Shown here piece by piece: positions 52,806 to 61,952 of a DNA stretch of 64,000 bases. The position numbers and the translations under genes are program-made. Source of the DNA: Oceaniglobus ichthyenteri. Its GTDB lineage: Bacteria > Pseudomonadota > Alphaproteobacteria > Rhodobacterales > Rhodobacteraceae. Numbering within the stretch: position 1 is the first letter of the stretch; every line of letters starts with the position of its first letter. The DNA is taken from positions 310,001-374,000 of the forward strand of contig NZ_QAGK01000001.1 of the NCBI RefSeq assembly GCF_003057885.1. Direction: 5' to 3'. Under the pieces are notes generated by a model, which did no database searches, was not told where the DNA came from, and saw nothing but the letters and a program-made list of their open reading frames with translations.

Positions 52806-54854
52806 TTACTCCATCGTCAGGGTCAGAACACCCAGATCGCAGACTGTACCGGTTTGGCCGGGCAGGATCAGGGTGGTTGTATCGCTTTGCATCACAATCG
52901 CCGGGCCGCTCAGGCGGTGACCGGGGCACAGCGCGGCGCGGTCGTAAATCGCGCAGGTTTCAAATCCGCTGTCGTGGTCCAGATACATCCGCCCCTCACC
53001 GATCGGCTGTGCCGGGCCTTGGGTCGTATCATCGCGGCGCGCGAACCCGGCCTTGGGCATCACACCCGTGGCGGTACAGCGCAAGTTGACGATTTCAACC
53101 TCGGCGCTGGGGTCGGCATGGCCATAGACCCGCTTGTGCGCGGCGTGAAACGCGGCGGCGATGGCCGCGCCATCCCACCAATCGGGGGTGCCCGGCGCGT
53201 TCAGATCGACCGACAGTTCGTGAAACTGCCCGATACAGCGCATATCGGCAGTGAACGCAAACCGTTGATCGCCCGGCGCGATATGATCGCGGGTCAGCGA
53301 TTGCGCCAGCTCATCGCGCATCTCGCCCAGTGCAGTGGCGATGGAATCGGGCGATACATCGGCCACCGGCGCGGCAAAGGGGCGCGCACCGGTATAAGAC
53401 ACATCGCACATCAACAGACCGTTCGCGGCAAACACGCCGGGGCGCGGTGGCACGATGATATCGCGCATCCCCAAGGCACGGGCGATGAACGGCGCCATCA
53501 CCGGCCCTGCCCCGCCAAACGCCATCAATGAGAAATCGCGCACATCACAGCCCCGCGCGAGCGAGAGGGATTTCACCGCCTCAACCATCTGCGCCGCCGA
53601 CAGTTCAACGATACCCAAGGCAGCCTGTTCAACGGTCAACCCCAAAGGCCCGGCAACATGGGTTTCAACCGCTGTGCGCGCGGCGGCAACATCCATTTCC
53701 AACCCACCGGCCAAGGCACCGGACGATCCGATAATGCCGAGAACCACAGTGGCATCGGTGAGGGTTGGCAGGGTGCCGCCTTTGCCGTAACTCGCCGGGC
53801 CGGGCACCGCGCCCGCCGATTGCGGCCCCACGGTCAGTGCGCCACCCACGTCGACCGCGGCAATCGATCCGCCCCCCGATGAGATGGTTTCAATGTCCAG
53901 CGACGGCACGCGCAACGGCTCGCCCGCCACCTCGCGCGCGGGCACCGGGCGCGGTGTTTCACCTTCGATCAGGGAAAAATCGGCCGAGGTGCCGCCCATA
54001 TCAAAGGTAACAATATCGCCCCGCCCCATGGCCCGGCCCAATTCCGCCGCGCCAATCACACCCCCCGCAGGCCCCGACAACAAAACCTTGGCCGGGTTAT
54101 CCAAGATCGCGCTGGCGGTGCCAACGCCACCATCGCTTTGCATGTAAAGTCGCGGCGCGGTGAACCCGATATCGCCCAGGCCGCGTTCAAGATCGTTGAT
54201 ATAAGCCCCGACCGCCGGGCCGACATAGGCGGCAATGGCGGTGGTGTTGGTGCGGGGGTATTCCTCGATCTGGCGGTTGATATCTGAAGAACAATAAACC
54301 GGCACACCGGGCAAGGCGGCGGTAAGTGCCGATTTCATCGCCTGTTCATGGCCGGGGGCATGGTGCGCAAACATCAATGAAATCGCCACCGCTTCGGGGT
54401 TTGTCGCGGCCACTTCGGCCACGACACGGGCAATTTCCGCGTCACTTAATGCGGTGACGGTTTCGCCAAAGGCATCGGTGCGCTCATTCACCTCGAACAC
54501 CTGTGATCGTGGCACAAGGGCCAGGCGTTGGGGCGCGGTCAGCGAATAAATATCGGCGCGGCGCTGATCGCCAATTTCCAGCACGTCGCGCAATCCGGCG
54601 GTTACGATCAACGCGGTATGAGCGCCGCTGCGCGTTAACAGCGCGTTGGTGGCAATGGTAAACCCATGCACAAACAACCCCACATCGCCCGGTGCCAGCC
54701 CCGCCTCGGTCAGGGTATGTTCGATCCCGGCAACGATTGCGGTGCTTTTGCCTGCGGAACTGGGAACTTTTTCAACGCTCATCGCCCCGGTTTCGGTGTC
54801 GATCAGTACGATATCGGTAAAGGTGCCGCCAACGTCGGCCGAAAGATGTTTCAT
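52806..54854 (-). CDS. hyuA: Hydantoinase A/oxoprolinase family protein
   Basis: A 682-residue ATP-binding subunit. The actin-like ATPase start is SADVGGTFTDIVLID; TLPGVPVYCSSDI-type segments, TFDMGGTSADFSLIEGE (phosphate 2 loop) and GGAGPVMAPFIARALG follow. I chose the ATG at 54854 (MKHLSADVGG); the extension to 54926 lacks homology. It lies 50 bp after the ABC ATPase gene dppF in the same operon, and 3 bp before hyuB. The substrate might be a hydantoin, oxoproline, lactam or related ring imported by the adjacent transporter. Confidence 0.93.
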   Translation of the reverse strand: MKHLSADVGGTFTDIVLIDTETGAMSVEKVPSSAGKSTAIVAGIEHTLTEAGLAPGDVGLFVHGFTIATNALLTRSGAHTALIVTAGLRDVLEIGDQRRADIYSLTAPQRLALVPRSQVFEVNERTDAFGETVTALSDAEIARVVAEVAATNPEAVAISLMFAHHAPGHEQAMKSALTAALPGVPVYCSSDINRQIEEYPRTNTTAIAAYVGPAVGAYINDLERGLGDIGFTAPRLYMQSDGGVGTASAILDNPAKVLLSGPAGGVIGAAELGRAMGRGDIVTFDMGGTSADFSLIEGETPRPVPAREVAGEPLRVPSLDIETISSGGGSIAAVDVGGALTVGPQSAGAVPGPASYGKGGTLPTLTDATVVLGIIGSSGALAGGLEMDVAAARTAVETHVAGPLGLTVEQAALGIVELSAAQMVEAVKSLSLARGCDVRDFSLMAFGGAGPVMAPFIARALGMRDIIVPPRPGVFAANGLLMCDVSYTGARPFAAPVADVSPDSIATALGEMRDELAQSLTRDHIAPGDQRFAFTADMRCIGQFHELSVDLNAPGTPDWWDGAAIAAAFHAAHKRVYGHADPSAEVEIVNLRCTATGVMPKAGFARRDDTTQGPAQPIGEGRMYLDHDSGFETCAIYDRAALCPGHRLSGPAIVMQSDTTTLILPGQTGTVCDLGVLTLTME

Positions 54855-54904
54855 GGCTATGGGGCCCTTTTCACAACAGATTTTGCACGTGGGGACCGCC
54901 GCAA

Positions 54905-55876
54905 TCAGGTCAGCGGAAAGAAACACGCGGCGCGGTGGCGCGTTCCTTCAAGCGGGGGCGCGGATTGGCGGCAGATGTCCTGCACCTTGGGGCAGCGGGT
55001 GGCAAAGGCACAGCCTTTGGGCGGGTTGACCGGGCTGGGCGGATCACCCTTGACCTGCATCGCGCGGGTATATCCGCGCGATTTGCGCCGCTCCAGCGAT
55101 GGTGCAGCGGCCAGCAAGGCCGCGGTATAGGGATGGCGCGGATTGGCAAACAATTCATCGCAGGGCGCGGATTCAACGATCTGGCCCAGATACATCACCG
55201 CCACATCATCACAAACATGGCGCACGACGCCTAAATCGTGACTGATAAACAGATAGCTCAGCCCCAATTCGCCCTTGAGCCGCGCCAGAAGGTTGAGGAT
55301 TTGCGCCTGAATCGCCACATCCAGCGCGCTGACCGGTTCATCGCAGACCAACAGGCGCGGATTGGTGGTCAGCGCCCGTGCGATGGAAATTCGTTGCCGT
55401 TGCCCACCCGAAAACTGGTGAGGAAACAGCGCCATCTGATCTTCGCGCAGACCCACCAGTTTGAACAGGTCGCGCACCCGGCTTACCCGTTCTTCGGGGG
55501 TGCCGATCTGCATCAAATCAAGGGGTTCGCGCACGATATCACCGACCCGCGCGCGCGGGTTGAGCGAGGAATAGGGATCCTGAAAAATCAGTTGCACATC
55601 ACGCCGCCGGGCGCGCATGTCTTCATCGCTGAGTTGCAACAGATCTTCGCCGTCAAACAGGATTTGCCCGCCAGTGGCCTTGGTCAGGCGAATGGCGGCC
55701 ATGGCGGTGGTGGTCTTGCCTGACCCGCTTTCGCCAACAATGCCCAACGCGCGGCCCTTTTCCAGGGTGAACGACACCGAGCGGACCGCCTCAAGCACCG
55801 GGCGGGGGGCGAACAACGACGGGCGCGGCAGGGTAAAGGCCACGCGCAAATCGCGCACATCCAATAGGGTGGTCAT
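54905..55876 (-). CDS. Peptide-type ABC transporter ATP-binding protein (DppF-like)
   Basis: A 323-residue ATPase of the OppF/DppF subfamily. Walker A is GESGSGKTT (about 49-57), signature FSGGQRQRISIARAL near 155, Walker B LLVCDEPVSALD, and the C-terminal oligopeptide domain with GCAFATRCPKVQDIC, whose Cys residues could bind a cluster. The start overlaps the DppD-like stop by 4 nt. In this operon it would import a small peptide-like or ring-containing substrate rather than necessarily a dipeptide. Confidence 0.92.
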   Translation of the reverse strand: MTTLLDVRDLRVAFTLPRPSLFAPRPVLEAVRSVSFTLEKGRALGIVGESGSGKTTTAMAAIRLTKATGGQILFDGEDLLQLSDEDMRARRRDVQLIFQDPYSSLNPRARVGDIVREPLDLMQIGTPEERVSRVRDLFKLVGLREDQMALFPHQFSGGQRQRISIARALTTNPRLLVCDEPVSALDVAIQAQILNLLARLKGELGLSYLFISHDLGVVRHVCDDVAVMYLGQIVESAPCDELFANPRHPYTAALLAAAPSLERRKSRGYTRAMQVKGDPPSPVNPPKGCAFATRCPKVQDICRQSAPPLEGTRHRAACFFPLT

Positions 55877-56847
55877 ATCCGGCCCTCCTCTACGGCGTGA
55901 CAGGCGGCAGGGTGCGCCCCGTGATCGCGCAACGCCGGTTTTTCACGCAAACACCGCGCATCCGCACTGTCACAGCGCGCGGCAAAGGCACAGCCCGCCC
56001 CAAGCAGGTGCAAAGGCGGCACCACACCGGGAATTTCACGCAGCTCACCTTCGGTCTTGGCAATGTTTGGGATGCAATCAATCAAACCGCGCGTATAGGG
56101 ATGGCGCGGATTGTCCAGCACGTTATCGGCGGTGCCGGTTTCAATCACCCGCCCCGCATACATCACCGCGACCCGGTCGGCCATTTCGGCAATTGCGCCC
56201 ATGTCATGGGTGATCAGCATGATCGCGGCACCAAAATCACGCTGAATTTCATTCAGCAAATCAAAGATTTGCGCCTGAACCGTCACATCGAGCGCGGTTG
56301 TGGGTTCATCCGCGATCAGCAGTTTTGGTTGGCACGACACGGCCATGGCAATCATCACCCGCTGGCGCATCCCACCCGAAAGCTGATGAGGGTAATCGCG
56401 CGCCCGCGCCTTGGCAGATGGAATACCGACCCTGTCCAACAGCTCCACGGCCGCCTTCATCGCGCCGTCGGCGCCGATATCCTGGTGCAGCATGATCGCC
56501 TCGGCGATTTGTGCGCCGATGGTGAACACCGGGTTCAGCGATGTCATCGGTTCCTGAAAAATCATCGCCATTTCCGCACCGCGCAGGGCGCGCATCCGCG
56601 CATCTGTGGCCTTGGTCAAATCTTCGCCCAGCAGACGGATCGCGCCCCCCGCCACACGCCCCGGCGGTGATGGCACCAACCCCATCACCGACAGTGCGGT
56701 GATCGATTTGCCACAGCCCGATTCCCCCACAACGCCCAGGGTTTCGCCTGCATTGACCGACAGCGATACGGAATCCAACGCCGTCACCGCACCATGGCGG
56801 GTATCGAACGTGACCTTGAGATCTTCGATTTCCAATAGTGGTTTCAT
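55873..56847 (-). CDS. Peptide-type ABC transporter ATP-binding protein (DppD-like)
   Basis: A 324-residue ATPase. Walker A GESGCGKS, signature [14 protein letters not shown], Walker [12 protein letters not shown] and the C-terminal [15 protein letters not shown] segment are all present. I chose the ATG at 56847 ([12 protein letters not shown]), which overlaps the DppC-like gene by 4 nt; a longer reading to 56952 would enter that gene. It forms the heterodimeric ATPase with the DppF-like protein. Confidence 0.92.
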   Translation of the reverse strand: MKPLLEIEDLKVTFDTRHGAVTALDSVSLSVNAGETLGVVGESGCGKSITALSVMGLVPSPPGRVAGGAIRLLGEDLTKATDARMRALRGAEMAMIFQEPMTSLNPVFTIGAQIAEAIMLHQDIGADGAMKAAVELLDRVGIPSAKARARDYPHQLSGGMRQRVMIAMAVSCQPKLLIADEPTTALDVTVQAQIFDLLNEIQRDFGAAIMLITHDMGAIAEMADRVAVMYAGRVIETGTADNVLDNPRHPYTRGLIDCIPNIAKTEGELREIPGVVPPLHLLGAGCAFAARCDSADARCLREKPALRDHGAHPAACHAVEEGRI

Positions 56848-57725
56848 CTTTGTCTCAGTTTTGGGTTGAATGCATCGTTCAGGCCATCGCCCACCAGACT
56901 GACCGCCAGCACGGTCAGGAAAATTGCCACACCGGGCAATGTAACCGGCCACCAGGCCACCAGAATGTAATCGCGATTGGCACCAATCATCATGCCCCAG
57001 CTGATCGCATTGGGATCGCCAAGGCCCAGAAACGACAGGCCCGCCTCAAACAAAATCGCCACCCCAACGGTCAGCGTGCCAGACACGATCAAGGTTGGCG
57101 CGGCATTGGGCAGGATCAACCGCCAGATGATGCGCCCGTTGCGCGCGCCGATGGCCCGGGCGGCCAGGACATATTCCAACTCCTTGACGCGCAAAAATTC
57201 GGCGCGGGTCAGGCGTGCGGTCTGTGGCCAACTGACCACGCCGATGGCAATCGCAATGGTCCAAAGTGACGGCGAAAACAGCGTGACCAGAACCATGGCA
57301 AACAGCAGCGCCGGCAACACCTGAAAGAACTCGGTCACGCGCATCAGCAGGTTGTCGATCCAGCCGCCATAATATCCGGCCAGCGCCCCCAAACCGACAC
57401 CGATCAGCATGGTGATCAGCGCGGCAACCGCGCCCACGGCCAGGGTCGGACCGCCACCAATCAACAAACCGGCGAAAATATCGCGGCCCAGATAATCGGT
57501 GCCGAGGGGAAATTCGGGTGTGACGCCCGGCCGCTCAAGCGGCGCCCAGACAATTTCAAACGGATCGACATCATAAATGAACGTGCCGTACAACGTGGCG
57601 GCGATGATCGCCCCCAGCAGCACCAGCCCGAACAATGCCGGGCGGTTGCGCACAAACATGCTCCACGCCTCGCGCGCGGGGCTTTGCGCCTTGGGGGTGG
57701 CGGGGGCGGCAATCTGAGTGGTCAT
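56844..57725 (-). CDS. Peptide-type ABC transporter permease (DppC-like)
   Basis: A 293-residue permease with an N-terminal cytoplasmic tail, a first helix near 35-53 and five further helices. EFPLGTDYLGRDIFAGLLIGG is the conserved DppC core; the EAA-type loop ELEYVLAARAIGARNGRIIW docks to the ATPases. It is one bp from the DppB-like gene and overlaps the DppD-like gene. Confidence 0.93.
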   Translation of the reverse strand: MTTQIAAPATPKAQSPAREAWSMFVRNRPALFGLVLLGAIIAATLYGTFIYDVDPFEIVWAPLERPGVTPEFPLGTDYLGRDIFAGLLIGGGPTLAVGAVAALITMLIGVGLGALAGYYGGWIDNLLMRVTEFFQVLPALLFAMVLVTLFSPSLWTIAIAIGVVSWPQTARLTRAEFLRVKELEYVLAARAIGARNGRIIWRLILPNAAPTLIVSGTLTVGVAILFEAGLSFLGLGDPNAISWGMMIGANRDYILVAWWPVTLPGVAIFLTVLAVSLVGDGLNDAFNPKLRQR

Positions 57726-57726
57726 G

Positions 57727-58701
57727 TTATTGCCCCTTGAGGCGCGGATCGGCCCAGCGATAGGACAGATCGGTTATGATATTGGCCACGACCACCATGG
57801 CCGATGCGAAAAACAGCACCCCCATGATTGTTGGATAATCCCGGCGCAAAATGGAATCGAACGCCAACCGCCCCATGCCCGGCCAGTTGAACACCGTTTC
57901 AACCAGCAATGCGCCCGAGATCAGGTTGCCAAATTGCATGCCCGCCACGGTCAGGATCGGCAGGGCGGCATTGCGCAACGCGTGTTTGAACAGGATTGCA
58001 CGCTCGCCTGCCCCCTTGGCCCGCGCGGTGCGGATATAATCCGACCCCAACACATCCATCATCGAGGCCCGCGATAACCGCGCATACTGCGCCAGATAAA
58101 TCAACGCCAGCGTCAAAGCAGGCAACACCAGATGGTGCGCCACATCCAGCGCCTGCACCCAGAACGACGCGCCGCGCAACCGCATGGATTGCATGCCGTC
58201 CACCGGAAAGATCGGGATGATCGACGCAAACAGCACGATCAGCATGATCCCGGTCCAGAACACCGGCACCGCATATCCGATGGTGGCAACCACAGTCACA
58301 AAGCCCGACAATATCCCGTTCGGCTTGCGCGCCGCGATCACGCCCAGAAACACGCCGATCACGATCGACAGCACCTGTGCGGTGATGACCAACAGGATTG
58401 TCGGCAGCACCCGCTGTGCAATCAATGTCGCAACCGGTTGGTTGAAAAAGAAACTTTGGCCCAGATCGCCCTGGGCGACGCCGCTGATGTAAATCCACAG
58501 CTGGGTCATCAGCGGTTTGTCCAAACCGTAATCGGTGCGGATCTGCGCCAGGATTTCATCGGTTGCGCCACCCATTTCCCCAGCGATCACCATCGCCGGA
58601 TCACCCGGCGCAAGGCGGATCAACATGAAGTTCAGGATCACGACCCCCACCATCAGGATCAGCCCGTAAAACAGCCGCCGCAAGAGGAAAGACACGCTCA
58701 T
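57727..58701 (-). CDS. Peptide-type ABC transporter permease (DppB-like)
   Basis: A 324-residue permease with six helices. The start MSVSFLLRRLFYGLILMVGV, NFMLIRLAPGDPAMV and the EAA-type YIRTARAKGAGERAILFKHA are typical for DppB. It overlaps the glutathione S-transferase gene by 4 nt and precedes the DppC-like gene. Confidence 0.93.
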   Translation of the reverse strand: MSVSFLLRRLFYGLILMVGVVILNFMLIRLAPGDPAMVIAGEMGGATDEILAQIRTDYGLDKPLMTQLWIYISGVAQGDLGQSFFFNQPVATLIAQRVLPTILLVITAQVLSIVIGVFLGVIAARKPNGILSGFVTVVATIGYAVPVFWTGIMLIVLFASIIPIFPVDGMQSMRLRGASFWVQALDVAHHLVLPALTLALIYLAQYARLSRASMMDVLGSDYIRTARAKGAGERAILFKHALRNAALPILTVAGMQFGNLISGALLVETVFNWPGMGRLAFDSILRRDYPTIMGVLFFASAMVVVANIITDLSYRWADPRLKGQ

Positions 58702-59318
58702 CCCGCGGCCCGTGCGGCAAATTCCGGGCGCGCCTCGCAGGCATCGCGCAGGGCCGCCAGACGGGGGTGGCGCGCCGGATCGAACACCGGATCGGCCAGA
58801 TTGGCGGCAAATGTCAAACCCGTGGCCAGCACGATATCAAGATACCCAAGATTTCCGCCAAGCGGTGAAATCCGCTGTTCCAGCGCATCCAGACCGCTTT
58901 TGCCCTGCGCCTCGCACAGGGCGATCCAATCCTGCGATACCAATTCCGCCGGACGGCGGGTTTTTTCATAATAGGCCGCCACCAGCTTTTCGACCACACC
59001 ATTGGCAAGCGAAATCTGCTGCAATGCCTCGGCGCGCTCTGGACCTGAGCGCGCCAGAAGCCGCCCGTCGGGATCGTGGGCTTCCAGCAGCGTCAGCGCG
59101 ATTGCCAGGCTATCCACCAACAATCCATCGGGGGTTTGCAGCGCGGGCACCCGGCCCAGCGGGTTCAGCACGCGCAATCGATCCTGCTCGGTGATGGCGG
59201 CAATCGGCTCAATCGTAAAAGGCAGGCCCAGCAGATCCAACAGGATCGCCGTGCGCCGCACATAAGGAGAGCCGAGGCGCCCGTATAAAACAAATTTATC
59301 GTCGGCGGTGCCTTGCAT
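58698..59318 (-). CDS. Glutathione S-transferase family protein
   Basis: A 206-residue cytoplasmic protein. The thioredoxin-fold N-terminus has LYGRLGSPYVRRTAILLDLL and NPLGRVPALQTPDG (cis-Pro) with DSLAI following; the C-terminal helical domain has YLDIVLATGL. GGAAGGCAGATC precedes the ATG at 59318. It is the first gene of the operon with the peptide-type transporter and hydantoinase genes, immediately behind a perfect palindrome that may bind the divergent IclR regulator. It may detoxify, isomerise or cleave a thioether/halide in the pathway; substrate unknown. Confidence 0.85.
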   Translation of the reverse strand: MQGTADDKFVLYGRLGSPYVRRTAILLDLLGLPFTIEPIAAITEQDRLRVLNPLGRVPALQTPDGLLVDSLAIALTLLEAHDPDGRLLARSGPERAEALQQISLANGVVEKLVAAYYEKTRRPAELVSQDWIALCEAQGKSGLDALEQRISPLGGNLGYLDIVLATGLTFAANLADPVFDPARHPRLAALRDACEARPEFAARAAG

Positions 59319-59358
59319 GATCTGCCTTCCGTTTATCTTTATCCGATTTGATTGTATT

Positions 59359-59370
59359 GTATTGCAATAC
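59359..59370. promoter_or_regulatory. Candidate IclR operator
   Basis: GTATTGCAATAC is a perfect 12-bp palindrome in the AT-rich divergent gap between the GST operon and the iclR-type gene, overlapped by a further upstream TTGTATTGTATTG repeat. Its position between the two starts suits control of both operons by the regulator at 59454. Confidence 0.5.
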
Positions 59371-59453
59371 GGTTGCGGCAAAACTAGTGTTAAGATATTC
59401 ATCCTGTCAAGCCAAGACATGCACTTTCACTATGTTTCTCAGATTGAGGCCCG

Positions 59454-60218
59454 ATGACCCAAGAAATCGATCCACGGTTGCGCCTGCAATCGGTTGCCCG
59501 CACGTTTCACGTTTTAGAAGTTATCGGACAGGCGGGGTGCCCGCTGTCATTGGCAGACATCGCGCGCCTTGCGGAAATCGACAAAAGTGCAGCGCAAAGG
59601 ATTGCCAATACGCTGTTAAGTCTGGGGTATCTGGAACGCAGCACCGGGGCCAACGGATATGTTCCGGGCCGCCGACTGTTGGAACGCGCGTTTGATTTTC
59701 TGCGGTTCAACCCGATTGTCGAACGGGCCACGCCGCTGTTGATCGAGTTGCGCAAAACCTGCCGCGAACGGGTGGATTTCAGCCTGTTTGACGGCAACAT
59801 GATTGTTTACGCCGTGCGCCTGCAAAGCAAACGTGAAAATTTCTATGCCACCCTGATCGGGCGGCGTTTGCCGGCCTATTCCTCGTCCGGGGGGCGGGCA
59901 ATGATGGCGCTGATGCCCGATGACCAGGTGGATGCCCTGCTGCAGGCCAGCGATTTGAAACCATTCACGCCGCGCACGGTTTACGACATCGCCGGGATCA
60001 AGGCCAAGATCGAAGAGGCCCGGCGCGATGGCTACGCGTTGGCGGTAGAGGAAAGCCTGCTGGGCGAGGTTGTGTTGGCCGCAGCCGTAAAGGATACCGC
60101 AGGGCAGCCTTTGGGCGCGGTACACATTGCCGGATCGCTTTCGGAATGGTCACCCGAGGATTTCGCCGCCAAATTCAGCCCGCTGGCGATGGCCACGGCG
60201 CATGCGCTGAACCATTAG
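59454..60218 (+). CDS. IclR family transcriptional regulator
   Basis: A 254-residue regulator. A winged HTH (about 10-75, with GCPLSLADIARLAEIDKSAA) is followed by the IclR effector domain, including AYSSSGGRAMMALMPDDQ and GYALAVEESLLGEV. It is divergent from the GST-transporter-hydantoinase operon and convergent with the SDR-KPR-CE4-SBP operon, whose stop codon is 2 bp away. The effector is probably a substrate or intermediate of this island. IclR regulators often control aromatic or cyclic-compound degradation. Confidence 0.9.
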   Translation: MTQEIDPRLRLQSVARTFHVLEVIGQAGCPLSLADIARLAEIDKSAAQRIANTLLSLGYLERSTGANGYVPGRRLLERAFDFLRFNPIVERATPLLIELRKTCRERVDFSLFDGNMIVYAVRLQSKRENFYATLIGRRLPAYSSSGGRAMMALMPDDQVDALLQASDLKPFTPRTVYDIAGIKAKIEEARRDGYALAVEESLLGEVVLAAAVKDTAGQPLGAVHIAGSLSEWSPEDFAAKFSPLAMATAHALNH

Positions 60219-60220
60219 GT

Positions 60221-60943
60221 TCAGTGAAATGCGCGCCCGCCATCCACGGTCAGGGTGGTGCCGGTGACAAACCCGGCTTGGGCCGATGTCAGGTACAACG
60301 CGGCGGCGGCGATATCATCCACCGTGCCGATCCGCCCCAGCGCCGGGCGGGTGGTGATTTCGGCCAATGCCGCCTGCGGATCATCGGCATTTTCCCACGA
60401 CGCGCGCAACATCGGCGTGTCAATCACACCGGGGCACAGAACATTGGCACGAATATCGCGCGGCGCCAGATCCAGTGCCAGTGTTTTGGTAAACATCGCC
60501 AACCCGGCCTTGGCCGCACAATAGGCGGTGCGATTTGCCAAGGGCCGCAGCGCCGCACCCGAGGCAATATTTACGATGCTGCCCGGCCCCGCCATGTGTG
60601 TCAGCGCCGCCTGACATACCATCATCGGCCCGGTCAGGTTGATCGCCAGCACACGATCCCAATCGTGGCGCGACATCTGATCGAACGGGCGCAGTAAATC
60701 CGCCCCTGCCCCGTTGATCACCCCATCCAGCCCGCCAAATGCCGCGCCCGCCTTGGCGATGGCGCGCTGAACTGTTGGCTCATCCGTAACATCACAGCGG
60801 ATAAACATCGCATCCGCCGGCGCACCCGCGTGAAGATCCAGCACCGCGACCTGTGCGCCATGGGCCAAAAACAGTGTCGCGATGGCATGACCAATGCCCG
60901 ACGCCCCGCCCGTGACAATAATCCGTCGGTTTTCAAGCTGCAT
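60221..60943 (-). CDS. Short-chain dehydrogenase/reductase (SDR)
   Basis: A 240-residue classical SDR. The cofactor motif TGGASGIGHAIA is N-terminal, NGAGADLL occurs in mid-protein, and the catalytic Tyr-Lys pair is TAYCAAKAG. GRIGTVDDIAAAALYLTSAQ and the C-terminal TVDGGRAFH are typical. The 5' end overlaps the KPR-like gene stop by 11 bp, which indicates coupling. It would oxidise or reduce an alcohol or ketone in the island's pathway. Confidence 0.9.
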   Translation of the reverse strand: MQLENRRIIVTGGASGIGHAIATLFLAHGAQVAVLDLHAGAPADAMFIRCDVTDEPTVQRAIAKAGAAFGGLDGVINGAGADLLRPFDQMSRHDWDRVLAINLTGPMMVCQAALTHMAGPGSIVNIASGAALRPLANRTAYCAAKAGLAMFTKTLALDLAPRDIRANVLCPGVIDTPMLRASWENADDPQAALAEITTRPALGRIGTVDDIAAAALYLTSAQAGFVTGTTLTVDGGRAFH

Positions 60944-61943
60944 GGGACACCTGTTGCAAACGCTGCACCATCTGCGCCGATTGTCGCGCCTGTCCGGATT
61001 CGATTTCACCGATCAATGCCACCAAGGCGCGGGTCAGTGGCACCGACATCCCATGGCGGGTGGCAGCCGCCAGAACCGGGGCCAATTGCGCCGCGCTGTC
61101 GGTGCGCCGTCCCGGAACCTCAAGATCGCACCAGGCGCCGCTGTGGGTCTTGCTTGACCCGGCCCAGAATTGTGCCAGTTGATCAAGGCCACTGTCATCA
61201 GCGCCCGCAAATGTGGCCGGATCGAACCCATCAAACCCCATGGGCGTGATGCCCTCGGCGCGGGCCACGGCCAGAATTTCGCGGATCAACCCGCCGTTTA
61301 CCGCGCGCGATGCGGGATCCGTCAGATACTCGACCATGGTGCCATCGCTTAGCCCTGATGCCTTGAGCACTGCGGCATAGGCCTGTTTCGCCCAAAGAAA
61401 GCCCCAGATATTATCGGTTGAAATGGCATCCGGTTCGAATTGGCGCAGCAGGTCAAGAATGCGCGCCGTATCGCGATGGGGCGCACCATCAATGCCCCCC
61501 ACCACCACCGCGCCCCGATTGCCCATCGCCACATGACCAGGGCCGATGATATCGCCGCCGAAATTTATGAACGCGCCCAACACCCGGTTTTCGCCCAGAA
61601 TATCGGCCAGTTCCCATTCGCACAGCCCGTTTTGCAACGAAACCACAACGCCACCGGGCGAAAGATGCGCGGCAATGCCACGTCCGGCAATGCCGGTGAT
61701 ATGCGCCTTGACCGCCAGAAACACCGTTTCAAACCGCCCCGTCACATCATCGGGATGGCAGGCGGCGGGATGGGCGGTAAACCCACCCCCCGGAAGATCG
61801 ACGCGCAGGCCATGGTTCACAATCTGCGCCACATGGGCGCTGTCGGTGTCAACGATCAAGACATCGCGCCCGGCCCGCGCCAGATGCCCGGCGAAAACGC
61901 CGCCCACGGCACCACCGCCCCAAATCACCACTGGTTCAGCCAT
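60933..61943 (-). CDS. Ketopantoate reductase family protein
   Basis: A 336-residue NADPH-dependent reductase of the PanE/ApbA fold. WGGGAVGGVFAGHLARAGR starts the Rossmann domain; FLAVKAH, LQNGL and the helical C-terminal WAKQAYAAVLKASG (with the catalytic Lys) follow. It is probably not the vitamin-B5 PanE but a pathway enzyme reducing a keto acid, given its catabolic neighbours. Its 5' end is 9 bp from the CE4-type gene. Confidence 0.87.
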   Translation of the reverse strand: MAEPVVIWGGGAVGGVFAGHLARAGRDVLIVDTDSAHVAQIVNHGLRVDLPGGGFTAHPAACHPDDVTGRFETVFLAVKAHITGIAGRGIAAHLSPGGVVVSLQNGLCEWELADILGENRVLGAFINFGGDIIGPGHVAMGNRGAVVVGGIDGAPHRDTARILDLLRQFEPDAISTDNIWGFLWAKQAYAAVLKASGLSDGTMVEYLTDPASRAVNGGLIREILAVARAEGITPMGFDGFDPATFAGADDSGLDQLAQFWAGSSKTHSGAWCDLEVPGRRTDSAAQLAPVLAAATRHGMSVPLTRALVALIGEIESGQARQSAQMVQRLQQVSHAA

Positions 61944-61952
61944 TGCGCGCCC

